A stretch of 64,000 nt of DNA from Stomoxys calcitrans (GCF_963082655.1 NC_081553.1:130229736-130293735); one strand, 5' to 3'. Positions 24,883-35,626 are shown, counted from the stretch's first letter. Translations and numbers: made by a program. The notes: a model not told the origin generated them from the sequence alone.

Positions 24883-25365
24883 CCCGATGGAATCTTCATC
24901 GGCAAGGGCTGCCGCCTCAGTGTACGTGTTCGTCTTTTTTCGTCGTGGGAGAGGCACATCCCGGAGTGCCTTCTCCGTGCCGGGATTGAAAAGAACCCCG
25001 GACCCTGGTTCTGTTCGGTTTGCCAGAACCGCCTTCATCATCGGTCAGTGTCGGTGAGGTGTAACCGGTGCTTGGAGTGGGTACATTTCCGTTCTTGCTC
25101 TGGCCTAACTTCGCTACGGGAGTATAGTCATACTGGCTATGTCGTTAGGTGCTGTGCGAACATAGCCAGCAGTGGGTCACAAGCGTCGCCGTCTTCGCCT
25201 TCGGCGTCCTCGTCGTCGGACTATGTGACCCCCCCGACCTCTCCCGTACGGCAATTTATGCAACGACAGCACCCTAGCCCTACTATTGCCAGGCCAGTGC
25301 CGGGAAGTGTATCGTTCTTACAGTTAAACTGCAACGGACTGCGTGGCAGATTGATGGGATTGTAG
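24883..25365 (+). pseudogene. N-terminal LINE segment: 2A-like motif and PHD-type zinc finger
   Basis: Open frame, with no start of its own, upstream of the EN/RT ORF. At about 24979-25002 it encodes GIEKNPGP, matching the 2A ribosome-skipping signature with Gly in place of the usual Asp. Directly after, CSVC...CNRCLEWVH...C...RCC has the Cys/His order of a PHD-like zinc finger. A serine/proline-rich linker follows, then the first endonuclease strand. It stops at TAG 25363 because of the frameshift. The likely start codon lies in a third frame (ATG 24854), with a second 1-nt loss between about 24930 and 24985. 2A motifs near the N-terminus are known for some LINEs; activity here is inferred only. 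Confidence 0.75.
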
Positions 25366-25370
25366 ATTTT

Positions 25371-28300
25371 ATGAGTCGGAAGAGCATATCGGTCGCAGCG
25401 ATCCAGGAGACAAAGCTGACTAACACCTGCAGCTTGCACAGTTGTCACGGCTACAATGTGCTACGTAAGGATCGCTCAAGGAATGGAGGTGGGGGATTGG
25501 CCTTCGTTATACACCATTCCGTGCAGTATAGACCTATCTCGCCTGCGCTTGACGCTAGTGACCCATACATGGAATGTATGGGGGTAGCAGTCAGGTCTGG
25601 TACTGCCGAGATAGAGATATACAACGTGTATATACCGCCGGTTGGTAGCTGTGTCCCGATTAATGGCCAGGCCTACAACCCCGACATAAGTGGGTTGCTA
25701 TCTGGCCATAGTCGTCTGGTTCTGGGGGATTTTAATGGACATTACTCGTCATGGCATTCTCCCCTAGGTAACGACCAGCGTGGCATAGCTTTGGCAGAGC
25801 AGATAGAGAGCTCCACATTTTGCACGGTGAATGAGGATGCCCCCACTAGGATTACGAGGAGGTGCAGCAGCTCGCCAGACACCTCAATCGCATCCCCTGA
25901 TCTCCTGAGTGACGTATCCTGGCAAGCCGTCATCACTTTGGGGTCAGACCACCTCCCCATAATCCTCACCATCGACCGATCACCCGACTTCATAACCTCT
26001 GAGCGCCGAACGTTCATCAACTACAAGAAGGCCAATTGGACTGGCTTCAGAGAGTATACCAATCGCCGCTTCAATGAACTGCCACCCCCCTCTGATGTGC
26101 TTGTGGCCGAGAGGAAATTCCGAGACATCATCAACGCAGCAGCCGCTCGCTTTATACCAGCCGGTCGAATACCGCAAGTGCGACCCAATTTCCCGGCGCA
26201 AGCAGTGGTACTCGCAGACGAGCGTGATGGGATTCGTGCTATGGACCCCGCTAACCCCAGAATCAGCGAGCTGAATCTGGAAATAAACAGGGTAGTCAAC
26301 GAACATAAGGGGAATTTGTGGCTGGAACACTTGGAGCAATGTAACTTAGGCATCGGTGCAGGCAAATTGTGGGCCACTGTTAAGTCTCTCTCGAACCCCG
26401 GTAGACGGGACGACAGGACCTCAGTCACTTTTGGCGAGTTAACCGTGACTGATCCGAAGAGATGCGCCAGGTTGTTCAACCGTCAATTTATCGTGCATCC
26501 CGAGAGAGACAGGGCAAGGAGGAGAGCCATTCGCCGTATTCGTGGTCTCCGAGCCGATGAACAGCCATCACAATTTACCGTGGGCGAAGTTACGAATGTC
26601 ATCCGTGGCGCCAAATCTTCCAAGGCGTTGGGCCCCGACGGAATCTCTACATTGATGCTGAAGAATCTGGATTTACCTGGAGTTGAGTACCTTACCACTG
26701 TCCTTAACCTGTCATTGAACACTCTTATAGTTCCCGATGTCTGGAAAATGGGCAGAGTGATCCCGCTACTGAAGCCTGGTAAAGACCCGAGTTTGGGGGA
26801 GTCGTACAGACCGATCTCCCTTCTCTCACCAGTGGCTAAGACGCTTGAGGCATTACTCCTCCCGAGCCTCGTAGGAGAATTTCCATTCGCCGAGCATCAA
26901 CACGGATTTCGGAGACTGCACAGCACAACAACAGCTTTGCATGCCATCACCACACACATTTGCCGTGGCTTCAATCAACCCAGGCCATGTGATAGGACGG
27001 TCCTCGTGGCACTGGACCTATCGAAGGCATTCGACACGGTCAGCCATGCCAAATTATTTGAGGACATCGCCAACACGTCCGTCCAGCCAGGCCTGAAACG
27101 TTGGGTCGGGAATTATCTGTGTGGCCGCCAGTCATTTGTGGAATTTAGGGATAAGAAGTCAAAACACCGTAGAGTGAAACAGGGAGTTCCCCAAAGTGGG
27201 GTGATATCTCCGGCTCTGTTTAACCTCTACCTATCCTCCATCCCACCTCCTCCAGACGGCATAGAGATCGTATCATATGCGGACGATTGTACCATCATGG
27301 CATCAGGCCCCCCAACCATTGATGACATCTGCGAAAGGTTGAACGTCTACCTCAACGAACTTGCCTCATATTTCGCTGCAAGAAATCTGAAGATATCCGC
27401 CACCAAATCTTCAGCCACACTGTTCACTACAAATACGCGTGAGGTGAATACTGAGCTGACTGTGATGGTTGATGGAGTAATGATTCCGACCATCAAGTGT
27501 CCCAAAATACTTGGCGTCACATTTGACAGCTCCTACACTTTCTCCCCACATGCCACAGCAATCTGCAATAAAGTCAAAAGTAGAAACAGGGTCCTCAAGT
27601 CACTCGCTGGCAGCACTTGGGGTGCAGACAAAGAAACCTTGTTGACCACGTACAAAGCAATTGGCCGGTCTGTGGTAAGTTATGCAGCGCCAATGTGGTC
27701 ACGTCAACTTTGTGACACGCAGTGGAATAATATTCAGATCTGTCAGAATGCCGCCCTCCGAACTGCGACGGGCTGTCTCCTCAGTTCTCATGTGGACCAC
27801 CTCCATCAGGAGACAAAGATCCTACCAGTGCAAAGGCATAACTATATGCTGTCTAAGCAATACCTTTTGGGCTGTTATCGCAGAAATCATCCAAATCATC
27901 ATCTTGTGGATAGATACCCACCGCCCAGAAGCCTTAAGGTAGATCTACACGATCTAGAGCGTGAGGTCCAGCGCTACAAGAGAGAACCTCTAGATCAAGC
28001 GGCATATCAAGCGGGTCTGAACAACATTCATGCAGACACGGTAGCAGACGCGTTAATTGGCTACCGGGTGAAAGTAGTCCTTGGAGAACGACCGCCACCC
28101 ATTGCACCCGAAGAAATCGACCTCCCCCGGCAAACCAGAGTGGTTCTGGCTCAATTACGTTCCGGCAGATGCAGCCGCCTCAATTCCCACAGAGCTAGGA
28201 TTGATGCCGACGTGCAAGATGTATGTCCCGATTGTAACCAGGGACCGCACGATACACGTCACCTTTTTAACTGCCCGGCCAGACCCACTCGACTCAGACC

Positions 28301-28379
28301 CAGATCCCTGTGGACGCACCCCATCTTAGTCGCGGAGTTCCTGGGTCTTGACACTCAACAGAAAGATAGTACACAATAA
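25371..28379 (+). pseudogene. LINE endonuclease/reverse transcriptase ORF (1002 codons, 5' part frameshifted)
   Basis: Encodes target-primed reverse transcription enzymes. Visible motifs, in order: QETKL (catalytic Glu of APE endonuclease, near residue 13), LGDFNGHYSSWH, GSDHLPIILTID (catalytic His), then RT motifs SSKALGPDGIS, LVALDLSKAFDTV, GVPQSGVISPALF and the active site YADD at residues 636-639. A CCHC knuckle (CPDCN...RHLFNCP) lies near the C-terminus. The first ATG here is not the true start: the endonuclease begins upstream in another frame at LQLNCNGLRGR (about 25318), and a 1-nt loss near 25357-25358 separates the two. The 1002-codon stretch itself has no stop, so decay is recent. 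Confidence 0.92.
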
Positions 28380-28400
28380 ACTGCTACAACAACAACAACA

Positions 28401-28412
28401 ACCTACATCAAT
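28401..28412. repeat. Target-site duplication, 3' copy
   Basis: ACCTACATCAAT follows the (CAA)n tail and continues as AAGAAGTATCTG, the normal Rep-A continuation. Confidence 0.85.
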
Positions 28413-28480
28413 AAGAAGTATCTGTGCAAAACTTCGAGCGGCGAGCTTTCCGGGTTCGCCTTCCTATGGGGATGGGTATC
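28401..28480 (+). repeat. Rep-A, right half after the LINE
   Basis: AAGAAGTATCTGTGCAAAAC continues the interrupted Rep-A copy; it ends near GGGGATGGGTATC. Confidence 0.7.
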
Positions 28481-29537
28481 AACAATTGAAAAATGGTCCA
28501 GTAATGCCTTCGCAATCAACAAAACACAGTAACGTCCTCTGTGAAAATGTCAAAATACTTTTTTGTTTGTCGAATTTCTGGGACAATATTGAAAGTATCC
28601 CGCACACAAAAGCGTTTTTACACTCAGAGAAATTTGCAAGTAAAAACCACAAAAAATATTTGCTGTAACAGCAGAATGTCTGCTGAAAATAGGACAGCAG
28701 TAATTTCTTACTGAAACTGCAAACATTTTCCGCGGTTTTTAGACGGTAAGAAGTTTGTTGTAGCTTTAAAATGTCAAAAATACTTTTAAAACTTGCCTGC
28801 TATTGTACATCTCAACTCTTAATATTAAAGGTTTTAAGAATACAATAATTTCAAATGAATTCAAATAACAGCAGACAAAATATCTGCTACAAAAATCACA
28901 TTGATGCTATTAAGCAAAATATTAACGTTCTAAATTGGTAAAAGCGAATATTTATTCAGGTAATTTCTTAATAACCGTTTAGATGTTCAAATATTTGATA
29001 CTGTTTCCTTCAAAGGATATATTTTTTTCAAAAAGGTACACTGCGTTGTAATCGTCCAGCAGATTTGTTCAAAAATGACCAAATTGTACAAAATTTAAAA
29101 CAATTTTTGCTTGTAAAATTAAAAAGTAATATGAAATAAAAAAAAAACTATTTCAAAGTTTTACGACATTTTATGACATTTTTGAGCTTTTTTTTACTTT
29201 TTAAAATTTGAAATATTCAATTTTTTTCAATTCAATGTTCTTTATTTCATATAACGTTACAAAAATTATTTCAATCTGTAGTATAATAATACTATATTAA
29301 TAAAGAATGTCACAGCGTGGTTTATGTATAAACCGTCTGCTGGAAGAATGAGTATAATAGTTTTGATTAATAATTAAATTCCTCTATTAAAGTTTTTCTG
29401 TAAGCAATCGCTTTCTTCAAATAATTGCATAAAGTAAGCCAGCAAAAATCTTCACACCCGTTCAGTATATATATTAAGTCATTTCGCTCCAATGATGATT
29501 GGTTGAAATATTTTATTCGTATCCCGTTTAGTACTGG

Positions 29538-32500
29538 TCATCTGCATATAAAGTGATCTAAAGACTCAACTTCCCCTGAATTACACAATGAGCATCGTTG
29601 GTCGACATCCGGCCCATATTTATTTCCATTTAGTGGGAAAAGGTCACCTCTTGCTTTCATTATAAGTGAAATTTGTTCCAAGGTAAATTTTTCATTGCAG
29701 TAGTAAACCCCTATATTAAAATCAAGGTATTTGTATCCACGCCATTCGCTTTCTTGAGCTTTTTGGATATGTGAGTTATAGGCATTTTCTGTAATTTTGT
29801 AAAGGAGTTCTTGACTTACACCATGCCAACATGTCTGGTCAAGCATAATGTTTCTATTATCAATGTTATAGGATGAAAGTTGGACTCTATAATCTTTAAA
29901 CCAGGCTAGGTTTTTTTCGGATAGTTTTAATGCAAGGATGTGTGGAAGTCTGTAATCTTCAAGCTTAAACAGCAACTTTGATAAATATGATAAATGTAAA
30001 GAATACGTGTGTATGTATCCGGGTTCGTATCCGGTTTCCAAAGCTACTATATAATTCGGTGTACATTCCGGTAGTCTCAATACACGTTTGATAAAATAAC
30101 GATAAAGTTTGTCCACATCCTCAAAGTATGAGTTTCCCCAGACTTCGGCTCCATAACTATGAATGCAGCGGCAAACCGAAAGGAACATTTTCCATTTTGC
30201 TTTCAAAGATACGGCGGGTTTTGAAATAAAATTTTTCCATGTTGAGTTAATCGACACTTTAGCCGCTACTTCTTTTTGAGATAAGTGCTTTGAAAATGAT
30301 AGTTTCGGGGTCAACGTTAAACCAAGGTATTTATATTCGTTTACAACTCGTATTATCTCATCATTGTACAACCATTTTTCGCTTGCGGCAAGGCGCCCTC
30401 CATTCCTGAACACCATAATCTCCGATTTGACTTGGTTTACTTCCATACCCCATTTTTTACAGTACATTTCCAGCCTTTTTATCATTCTTTGCAGAGTGTT
30501 TGGATCATCAGCCAATATAACAATGTCGTCCGCGTACATTAGGACGCGCAAATTTATATCGTCCACAAAAAGGCCTCCTTCGAGATAATCGTGTAGATCA
30601 TTTAGGTATATTGAGAAGAGCATAGGCGATAGTAAACACCCTTGTTTTACTCCAGTAGTAGTGTTGAAGTAGTCCGATAATCCTGTACCGGTCCACACAG
30701 CTGACTTAGTTTCGATATAAATATTTTCTATAAACTTCACTATTTTCGAAGAAAGTCCAATCTCATGTAGTTTGAATATCAGAAGCTGCCTCGGCACTCT
30801 ATCAAAGGCGGCTTTAAAGTCGACGAAAAATGCGTAGACTTTTCTGTTCTCACTTAACTTTATGTTAATTATTGCCATCAAATTAAATATATTGTATATG
30901 GTGGAATAGCCTCTTCTAAAGCCCGCCTGGTACTCATTTAATACTTTGTGTTTGTTTACCCATTCAGTGATTCTATTGTTCATCATTCCTATCATCAGCT
31001 TCCCAACACAGTTCATGAATGTGATACCTCTATAGTTTCTTACATCATTGATATTTCCTTTCTTGTGAATTGGAAATATGACACCGGAGCGAAATGTTTT
31101 AAAGTCGTCGTAGCCATTTAGAATTTTGGTAAAAGCATTGCATAGTGCAACTAAGAACTCCTCTGGTGCGTGTACAAAAAACTCGTACGGGACTCGGTCC
31201 TCTCCGGGTGCCTTATTTGATTTGAGGGTATTCAATAAGAACTTGATTTCTTGAAGAGTGAAATCTCTATCTAAGTCTCTATCAAAAACAAAATAGGGGG
31301 CGTAGGATATGTCGACGATATTGGATTTTGGGTTTAATAGGGGCTCAAAATAATCTTTTAAGGCTAGCGCCGGAATACTACAACTGCAATCATTGTCTCT
31401 TTGTCTTATTTCTTTGGCTAATCTCCACCAAGATTTACTGTCGGTCACCATGTCAATTCTGAGCTCAATTTTCTGGTTATATTCAAGTTTTTTCCGCCTG
31501 CACAACTTTTCATAACATTTCTTCTGCTGGATGTACTCAGTTCTGTTGACTATATTTCCAGTTTTTCTGTATAAACCAAGTTTTTTCATGGTCTTGACTC
31601 TGCTTTTTAAGCACTCCTGGTCGAACCAACTTTCTTTGAATCGCCCATTTTTTCTGGTTGACTGTTTCGGGTATGAATCGTTGATAGCTTTGATAAACAT
31701 TTCCATATCTGGATTTGCGGGTAAATTTTTTGTTTCACGAATTAGAGCATTTTGATAGACAATTTTAATTGCCTCCCTCCATATTAATTTCGGCAAGAGT
31801 TTACTTTTTTGCTTTCCCCGTCCTGAAGTACGAGGTATCTTTATTGTTAGCACAATTGGGAAATGGTCGGACCAAATTTTATCTTCAACTTCAAATTTAT
31901 ACACGTAGGGCATAATATCCAAAGATACGACAGCCAAATCGATTACTGAACTACCGTTTCTATTTGCAAAAGTAAACTTTCCATCTTCATCTCCTGAGGT
32001 TCTGCCATTCAAAACTACTAACCCATTTCCATTGCAGAATTCGATGAATTTTTTCCCATTTGCACTGCTCGTTTTGTCTTCAGACTTTCGAGTATATCTT
32101 TCCGCAATTTCCTCGGGCAAGTCTTGTTCCTCGCCTATCCGGATATTATGGTCACCGATAACAATTTTAAGGCTATCGTTACTCGCTATAGTAGCTTTCA
32201 ATCCATTAAAATCTGCTTCCCAGTTTACGCCTCTCAGATACACAGGTATTATCTCGAACATTGTTGCATTTAATTCACACCGAATCACATCCTGGTTTTC
32301 CCATTGTAGTAGTGAATGTTTAAAACCTTCTTCTTCCAAATCGTTTCTCACACCATATAACTGACCACCTATACCTCTCCCTCTTAGATAGTTTCTGGAT
32401 GCGGCTTTCCAATAGATTTTGAAATTTTTAAATTTTTTCGTATAGTTTTCTTGATTTTTCAATTCGACATGTGTTTCGGAAAGTATAAAAATATGAAAGT

Positions 32501-32594
32501 TTTCTATATATTCGTAAAAACTCTGATGAAGATTTTTGCTAGCTAACCCATGGACATTGTGTGCTACAATTTTTAATATAAAATCATCTTTCAC
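29538..32594 (-). CDS. LINE ORF2: APE endonuclease and reverse transcriptase, C-terminally truncated by TGA
   Basis: 1018 residues. The endonuclease covers about 1-255: N13 in AHNVHGL, E40 in LSETHVE, GDHN 147-150 (GDFN is the more usual form), and SDHFPI with catalytic His at 244. The RT covers about 450-770: SNKAPGEDRVPYEF, FVDFKAAFDRVP, GVKQGCLLSPMLF and active site YADD at 687-690. The C-terminus has CSLC...DHFICR (C1001, C1004, H1014) and then TGA. Reading through this TGA the same frame stays open for 56 more codons (starting PVLNGIR) to a TAA at 29367-29369, so the family protein is probably about 1074 residues. The lesion removes the last knuckle Cys. Confidence 0.9.
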   Translation of the reverse strand: MKDDFILKIVAHNVHGLASKNLHQSFYEYIENFHIFILSETHVELKNQENYTKKFKNFKIYWKAASRNYLRGRGIGGQLYGVRNDLEEEGFKHSLLQWENQDVIRCELNATMFEIIPVYLRGVNWEADFNGLKATIASNDSLKIVIGDHNIRIGEEQDLPEEIAERYTRKSEDKTSSANGKKFIEFCNGNGLVVLNGRTSGDEDGKFTFANRNGSSVIDLAVVSLDIMPYVYKFEVEDKIWSDHFPIVLTIKIPRTSGRGKQKSKLLPKLIWREAIKIVYQNALIRETKNLPANPDMEMFIKAINDSYPKQSTRKNGRFKESWFDQECLKSRVKTMKKLGLYRKTGNIVNRTEYIQQKKCYEKLCRRKKLEYNQKIELRIDMVTDSKSWWRLAKEIRQRDNDCSCSIPALALKDYFEPLLNPKSNIVDISYAPYFVFDRDLDRDFTLQEIKFLLNTLKSNKAPGEDRVPYEFFVHAPEEFLVALCNAFTKILNGYDDFKTFRSGVIFPIHKKGNINDVRNYRGITFMNCVGKLMIGMMNNRITEWVNKHKVLNEYQAGFRRGYSTIYNIFNLMAIINIKLSENRKVYAFFVDFKAAFDRVPRQLLIFKLHEIGLSSKIVKFIENIYIETKSAVWTGTGLSDYFNTTTGVKQGCLLSPMLFSIYLNDLHDYLEGGLFVDDINLRVLMYADDIVILADDPNTLQRMIKRLEMYCKKWGMEVNQVKSEIMVFRNGGRLAASEKWLYNDEIIRVVNEYKYLGLTLTPKLSFSKHLSQKEVAAKVSINSTWKNFISKPAVSLKAKWKMFLSVCRCIHSYGAEVWGNSYFEDVDKLYRYFIKRVLRLPECTPNYIVALETGYEPGYIHTYSLHLSYLSKLLFKLEDYRLPHILALKLSEKNLAWFKDYRVQLSSYNIDNRNIMLDQTCWHGVSQELLYKITENAYNSHIQKAQESEWRGYKYLDFNIGVYYCNEKFTLEQISLIMKARGDLFPLNGNKYGPDVDQRCSLCNSGEVESLDHFICR

Positions 32595-32665
32595 CTCGGT
32601 ATTTTTATTCTTAATATTTATATTATTACTAGTATTATTATTGTTGTTGGAAAAAGTATTTGCTT

Positions 32666-33550
32666 TTAGTAGTTTTTTGAAGACAAAATTTCGACAAAGT
32701 GTTCATAACTTAAATCTATATTTTCAATACTGTTACCAATGATGCTTTGCAATATTTTCATACCATTGTTTTGGCCACTCATTAGTTCATTTTTATTGTT
32801 CCAATAAAAGCTTCTTCCATCCAGTACCAACTGCTCTCCTCTGACTCCAATCCTTTTTTCTCCGTTGTGCTTCTGCAATTCTTTTTTTAGAAGCAACATA
32901 ATCTTCTTTCTCTGCAGCCTAACACCACTCAAATCGCGTTCAATAAATATGGATGTGCCAGCTAACATTTTAGTATTTCTAAGGACATCAGCCACTGTTT
33001 TGGTTGACTTGAATTCCACTAAAACTGTCATTTTCTCATTTGTCTCCTTCACTTTTTTTATAAAGTCGATTTCCGGTTCAATGCTCATCTTCAGGTTTCC
33101 ATTGAAAAGTTTCTTGACTGCCCCATGCAACGATTTCTGGTAAGGTACACCTCTCACAATTAACTTGTTTCTTCCCAATTGGTCTTCCAGTTTTTGAAGT
33201 CTTTTTTTGTCTTCCTCCTTATCTTCTCTAAGCTTTTGCACCTCTGCCTTTAATTCTTCGTTTTCGATTTTTAAGCGCTTAATGTCGTCTTTAACCACTT
33301 CAATGTTGTTTTTTAGGTCGGTGATGTCTGATTTAGTTGGGAGATTTTCTAATTTCTCGTCTAGCAATTTTGACATTGAATCCTGCATCATTTTCATAAG
33401 CTCCATGGTTGGCATGTTTCCTACAATTACCGGGTTTTCAGGAGAAGTCTCCATCAGTTTTCGCTTAGCTTTTTGTTCGATGAGGCCCACTGTGTTACTT
33501 GTGTTGTACGGTGAGTTAACTGGTGGCGTTGACATGCTTTTAGAGTCCAA
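32666..33550 (-). CDS. LINE ORF1: coiled-coil nucleic-acid-binding protein
   Basis: 294 residues. After a Ser/Thr/Pro-rich leader, residues about 48-127 show strong heptads rich in Leu, Glu and Lys, a trimer- or dimer-forming coiled coil. NKLIVRGVPY at about 128 opens an RRM-like domain, and a basic C-terminal part (RDLSGVRLQRKKIMLLLKK, then DGRSFYWN) resembles the L1-type ORF1 C-terminal domain. Such proteins coat the element RNA and act as chaperones in the ribonucleoprotein particle. No CCHC knuckles are seen, unlike most jockey-type ORF1 proteins. The start is the first ATG of the open frame. The gene is upstream of ORF2 on the same transcript. Confidence 0.8.
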   Translation of the reverse strand: MDSKSMSTPPVNSPYNTSNTVGLIEQKAKRKLMETSPENPVIVGNMPTMELMKMMQDSMSKLLDEKLENLPTKSDITDLKNNIEVVKDDIKRLKIENEELKAEVQKLREDKEEDKKRLQKLEDQLGRNKLIVRGVPYQKSLHGAVKKLFNGNLKMSIEPEIDFIKKVKETNEKMTVLVEFKSTKTVADVLRNTKMLAGTSIFIERDLSGVRLQRKKIMLLLKKELQKHNGEKRIGVRGEQLVLDGRSFYWNNKNELMSGQNNGMKILQSIIGNSIENIDLSYEHFVEILSSKNY

Positions 33551-34205
33551 GTTTTGGTACTAGATTTAGCGAAGTTAATGCAATGACGACTAAGAAATTA
33601 GGTGGAACTGGCAATATTTCCAAAATATGTAGTGTGTGTTTAGGCGCAACTGGTATTCTTCCTCTTTTTCTGGGATTATAATAAGCTGTGCATTTACATA
33701 CCAGCGTTATAAAAGGTGGCAACCGCTTAAAACCACTATTTGCCAGAAAGAAATAAACACAGCTGTTTTCTTTGGTCGTCCGTCACAACTCTTTGCACCT
33801 TTGAGTAAAATTGCGATAATTTACACTTTCCAGTAAAATAAATTTCAATTCTGTGTTATTTTGATTTTAAAATCGCTATTTTGTAAAAGGCCAGCTGTGG
33901 TATCAACCGCACTTCAATGCCCAACAATGGCCAGGTAGAGGAACTTTATTAAATCAGTAGCCGTTTTGTGTGGAAAGGCCGAATACAGCAATAGACTCGG
34001 AAATATCTGGAGCTGCGACAAGGTATGACTACTCCCGGTAAGAAATTCACTCAAACTCCCAATTTGAAATAAGCGGAAAATGATTGCTGTTTTAGCAACA
34101 AATTACTGCTGTCCCATTTTCAGCAGACTTTCTGCTGTTCCAGCAAACATTTTTGTTCTTTTTACTAGCAAATTTCTTAACCGAAGTTCTTGAATACATT
34201 TAATA

Positions 34206-35300
34206 CCGTTTTTATACCCAACACTGAAGGATGGGGGTATATGCACTTTGTCATTCTGTTTGCAATACATCGAAATATCCATTTTCGACTAACTAGCCAT
34301 GTCCGTCCGTCTATTTGTTGAAATTACGCTACAGTCTTTAAAAATAGACATATAGAGCTGAAACTTTGCACAGATTGTTTTTTTTTTCTCGTCCATAGGT
34401 TAAGTTCGAAGATGGGCTATATCGAACTATATCCTGATATAGCTATCCCTCCATACAGATCTGCCCATTTAAGGTCTTAGGCCTATAGGTTAGGTTGAAA
34501 AGAGGGTGCAGATAATAATCCCCCCCATGTCACTATGGACATACACCTAAGCCAGTAATCGGCTTGTTGTGCGCTCTAAAAACTTTAAAGTAACCTCTAA
34601 AAAGAAAATTTTTAGTTAGGAATTCCGTGCTACTTACAAAATCCTTAATTGTTTTCAATACCACTCCCCTAAGTTGGTTCATGTCTGGTATTATGTCTCC
34701 ACCTAAATGCCGGTATCTGTTAGACGCGAAAGCCGGGCAATGACAAAGGAAATGCTCCAACGTCTCATCATCTTCCCCGCACGCCCTACACATGCTATCA
34801 CTTGCAGCACCGATTTTACATAAGTGAGCTCGTAGTCCTATGTGTCCCGTTATGATACCAATAGCTATACTGACCTCCTTCTTCCTTCCTTTCAGTAATA
34901 ATCTCGTCTTCTCACGATCTGGATTCCCCCATAGGATTTTCGCCGTCTTACCGACCTCTGGCCTCGACATTCTTGCTCTGGCCTTCACCGCTAGAGGACT
35001 ACCTCAATAAACGTCTTAGGCCTATAAAAACCACATTTATTATCCGATTTCACTGAAATTTGGAACAACAAGATGTGTTAGGCCTTTCGACTTCCTTTTC
35101 AATAGGGGCCAGATCGGTTCAAATTTAGATATTGCTGCCAAATAGACCGATCTCTCGAGTTATGGTCTTGGGCCATAAAGTGCGCATTAATTATCCGATT
35201 TCACTGAAATTTTGGCCAGTAATTTATGTTAAGCCTCTCAACATCCTTATGTAATTTGGACCAGATCAGTCCATAAATTAATTTAATATCATGCTTTTTA
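34206..35300 (-). repeat. Rep-A variant copy split by a LINE fragment
   Basis: 34206-34487 starts TTTTTATACCCAACACTGAA; the body resumes at 35013-35300 with CCGATTTCACTGAAATTT. The LINE insertion and its 14-bp duplication lie between them. Confidence 0.7.
34488..35012 (-). mobile_element. 5'-truncated RNase H LINE fragment with target-site duplication
   Basis: 525-bp insertion in a Rep-A copy, flanked by GTCTTAGGCCTATA at 34474-34487 and 35013-35026. On the minus strand a 151-codon frame (34988-34533) encodes the post-RNase H tail with CRACGEDDETLEHFLCHCPAF. The 3' end is CACCCTCTTTTCAACCTAACC-like. The insertion is headless, as expected from incomplete reverse transcription, and also lost internal sequence near its 5' end. 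Confidence 0.85.
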
Positions 35301-35626
35301 CGTTTACGTTTTAATTTTAAAATAGATTGTGCCTATTGAAAAGGTTCAATTTAATGTTGTAACATAATCCTTAGTCAAATTTTTTCCAATTATAAGAAGA
35401 TCTAAGTGGGTAATTCAAACTCTTCCAGAATACATTGAGATTTATTTCGATTTTATGATACACAATTATATTCAAAGCCTTCCATGTTGATCTAATAATT
35501 TTTGTCAATGGACGTATCTATGGCGAAACTTTAAAAATTGTCAATTTTCGAGTTTACCATCCGCCCATCACGTCTATATGCTTAAATACTCACCCTCTCT
35601 CTCTCCCTAGCAATAGGTCCGGTAAA

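Larger units (their letters stand above)
24847..28400 (+). mobile_element. Non-LTR retrotransposon (LINE) with 2A-like motif, PHD finger, APE-EN, RT and zinc knuckle
   Basis: A 3.55-kb LINE bounded by 12-bp target-site duplications ACCTACATCAAT at 24835-24846 and 28401-28412, ending in a (CAA)n tail. It sits inside a Rep-A copy whose two halves resume on either side. It was probably one long ORF of about 1175 codons, now in three frames. Frame 1 starts at ATG 24854. The second frame (24883-25362) carries the 2A-like GIEKNPGP and a PHD-like zinc finger and begins the endonuclease. The third (25371-28379) carries the rest of EN, RT and the C-terminal knuckle. Only 7 nt precede the first ATG, so the 5' end may be slightly truncated. 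Clade not assigned; the single-ORF layout with 2A and PHD recalls CR1/Jockey-superfamily elements. Confidence 0.93.
29220..33850 (-). mobile_element. Two-ORF non-LTR retrotransposon, nearly intact
   Basis: Minus-strand LINE with ORF1 (33550 to 32666) and ORF2 (32594 to 29538) separated by 71 nt. The 3' UTR carries AATAAA (minus strand, 29241-29246) followed after a short gap by an A7 run (29221-29227), taken as the 3' end. The 5' limit is uncertain, somewhere between about 33600 and 34000. Both ORFs are long and free of frameshifts; the only visible lesion is a TGA near the ORF2 C-terminus. Layout (coiled-coil ORF1, then APE-EN/RT ORF2) is that of L1/I/Jockey-like elements. Clade not assigned, and no target-site duplication was resolved. 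Confidence 0.85.
28627..34179. mobile_element. TIR-bounded element (about 107-bp inverted repeats) carrying a nested LINE
   Basis: The left end (28627-28733) and the reverse complement of the right end (34073-34179) align over about 107 bp with scattered mismatches. Shared blocks include GACAGCAGTAATTT, GTCTGCTGAAAAT and CATTTTCCGC. Removing the LINE leaves only about 0.7 kb of AT-rich interior with no transposase, so this is most simply a non-autonomous element that later received the LINE. A further fragment of the same terminus lies at 5866-5925. I could not find a convincing target-site duplication, and the superfamily is not assigned. Confidence 0.68.
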
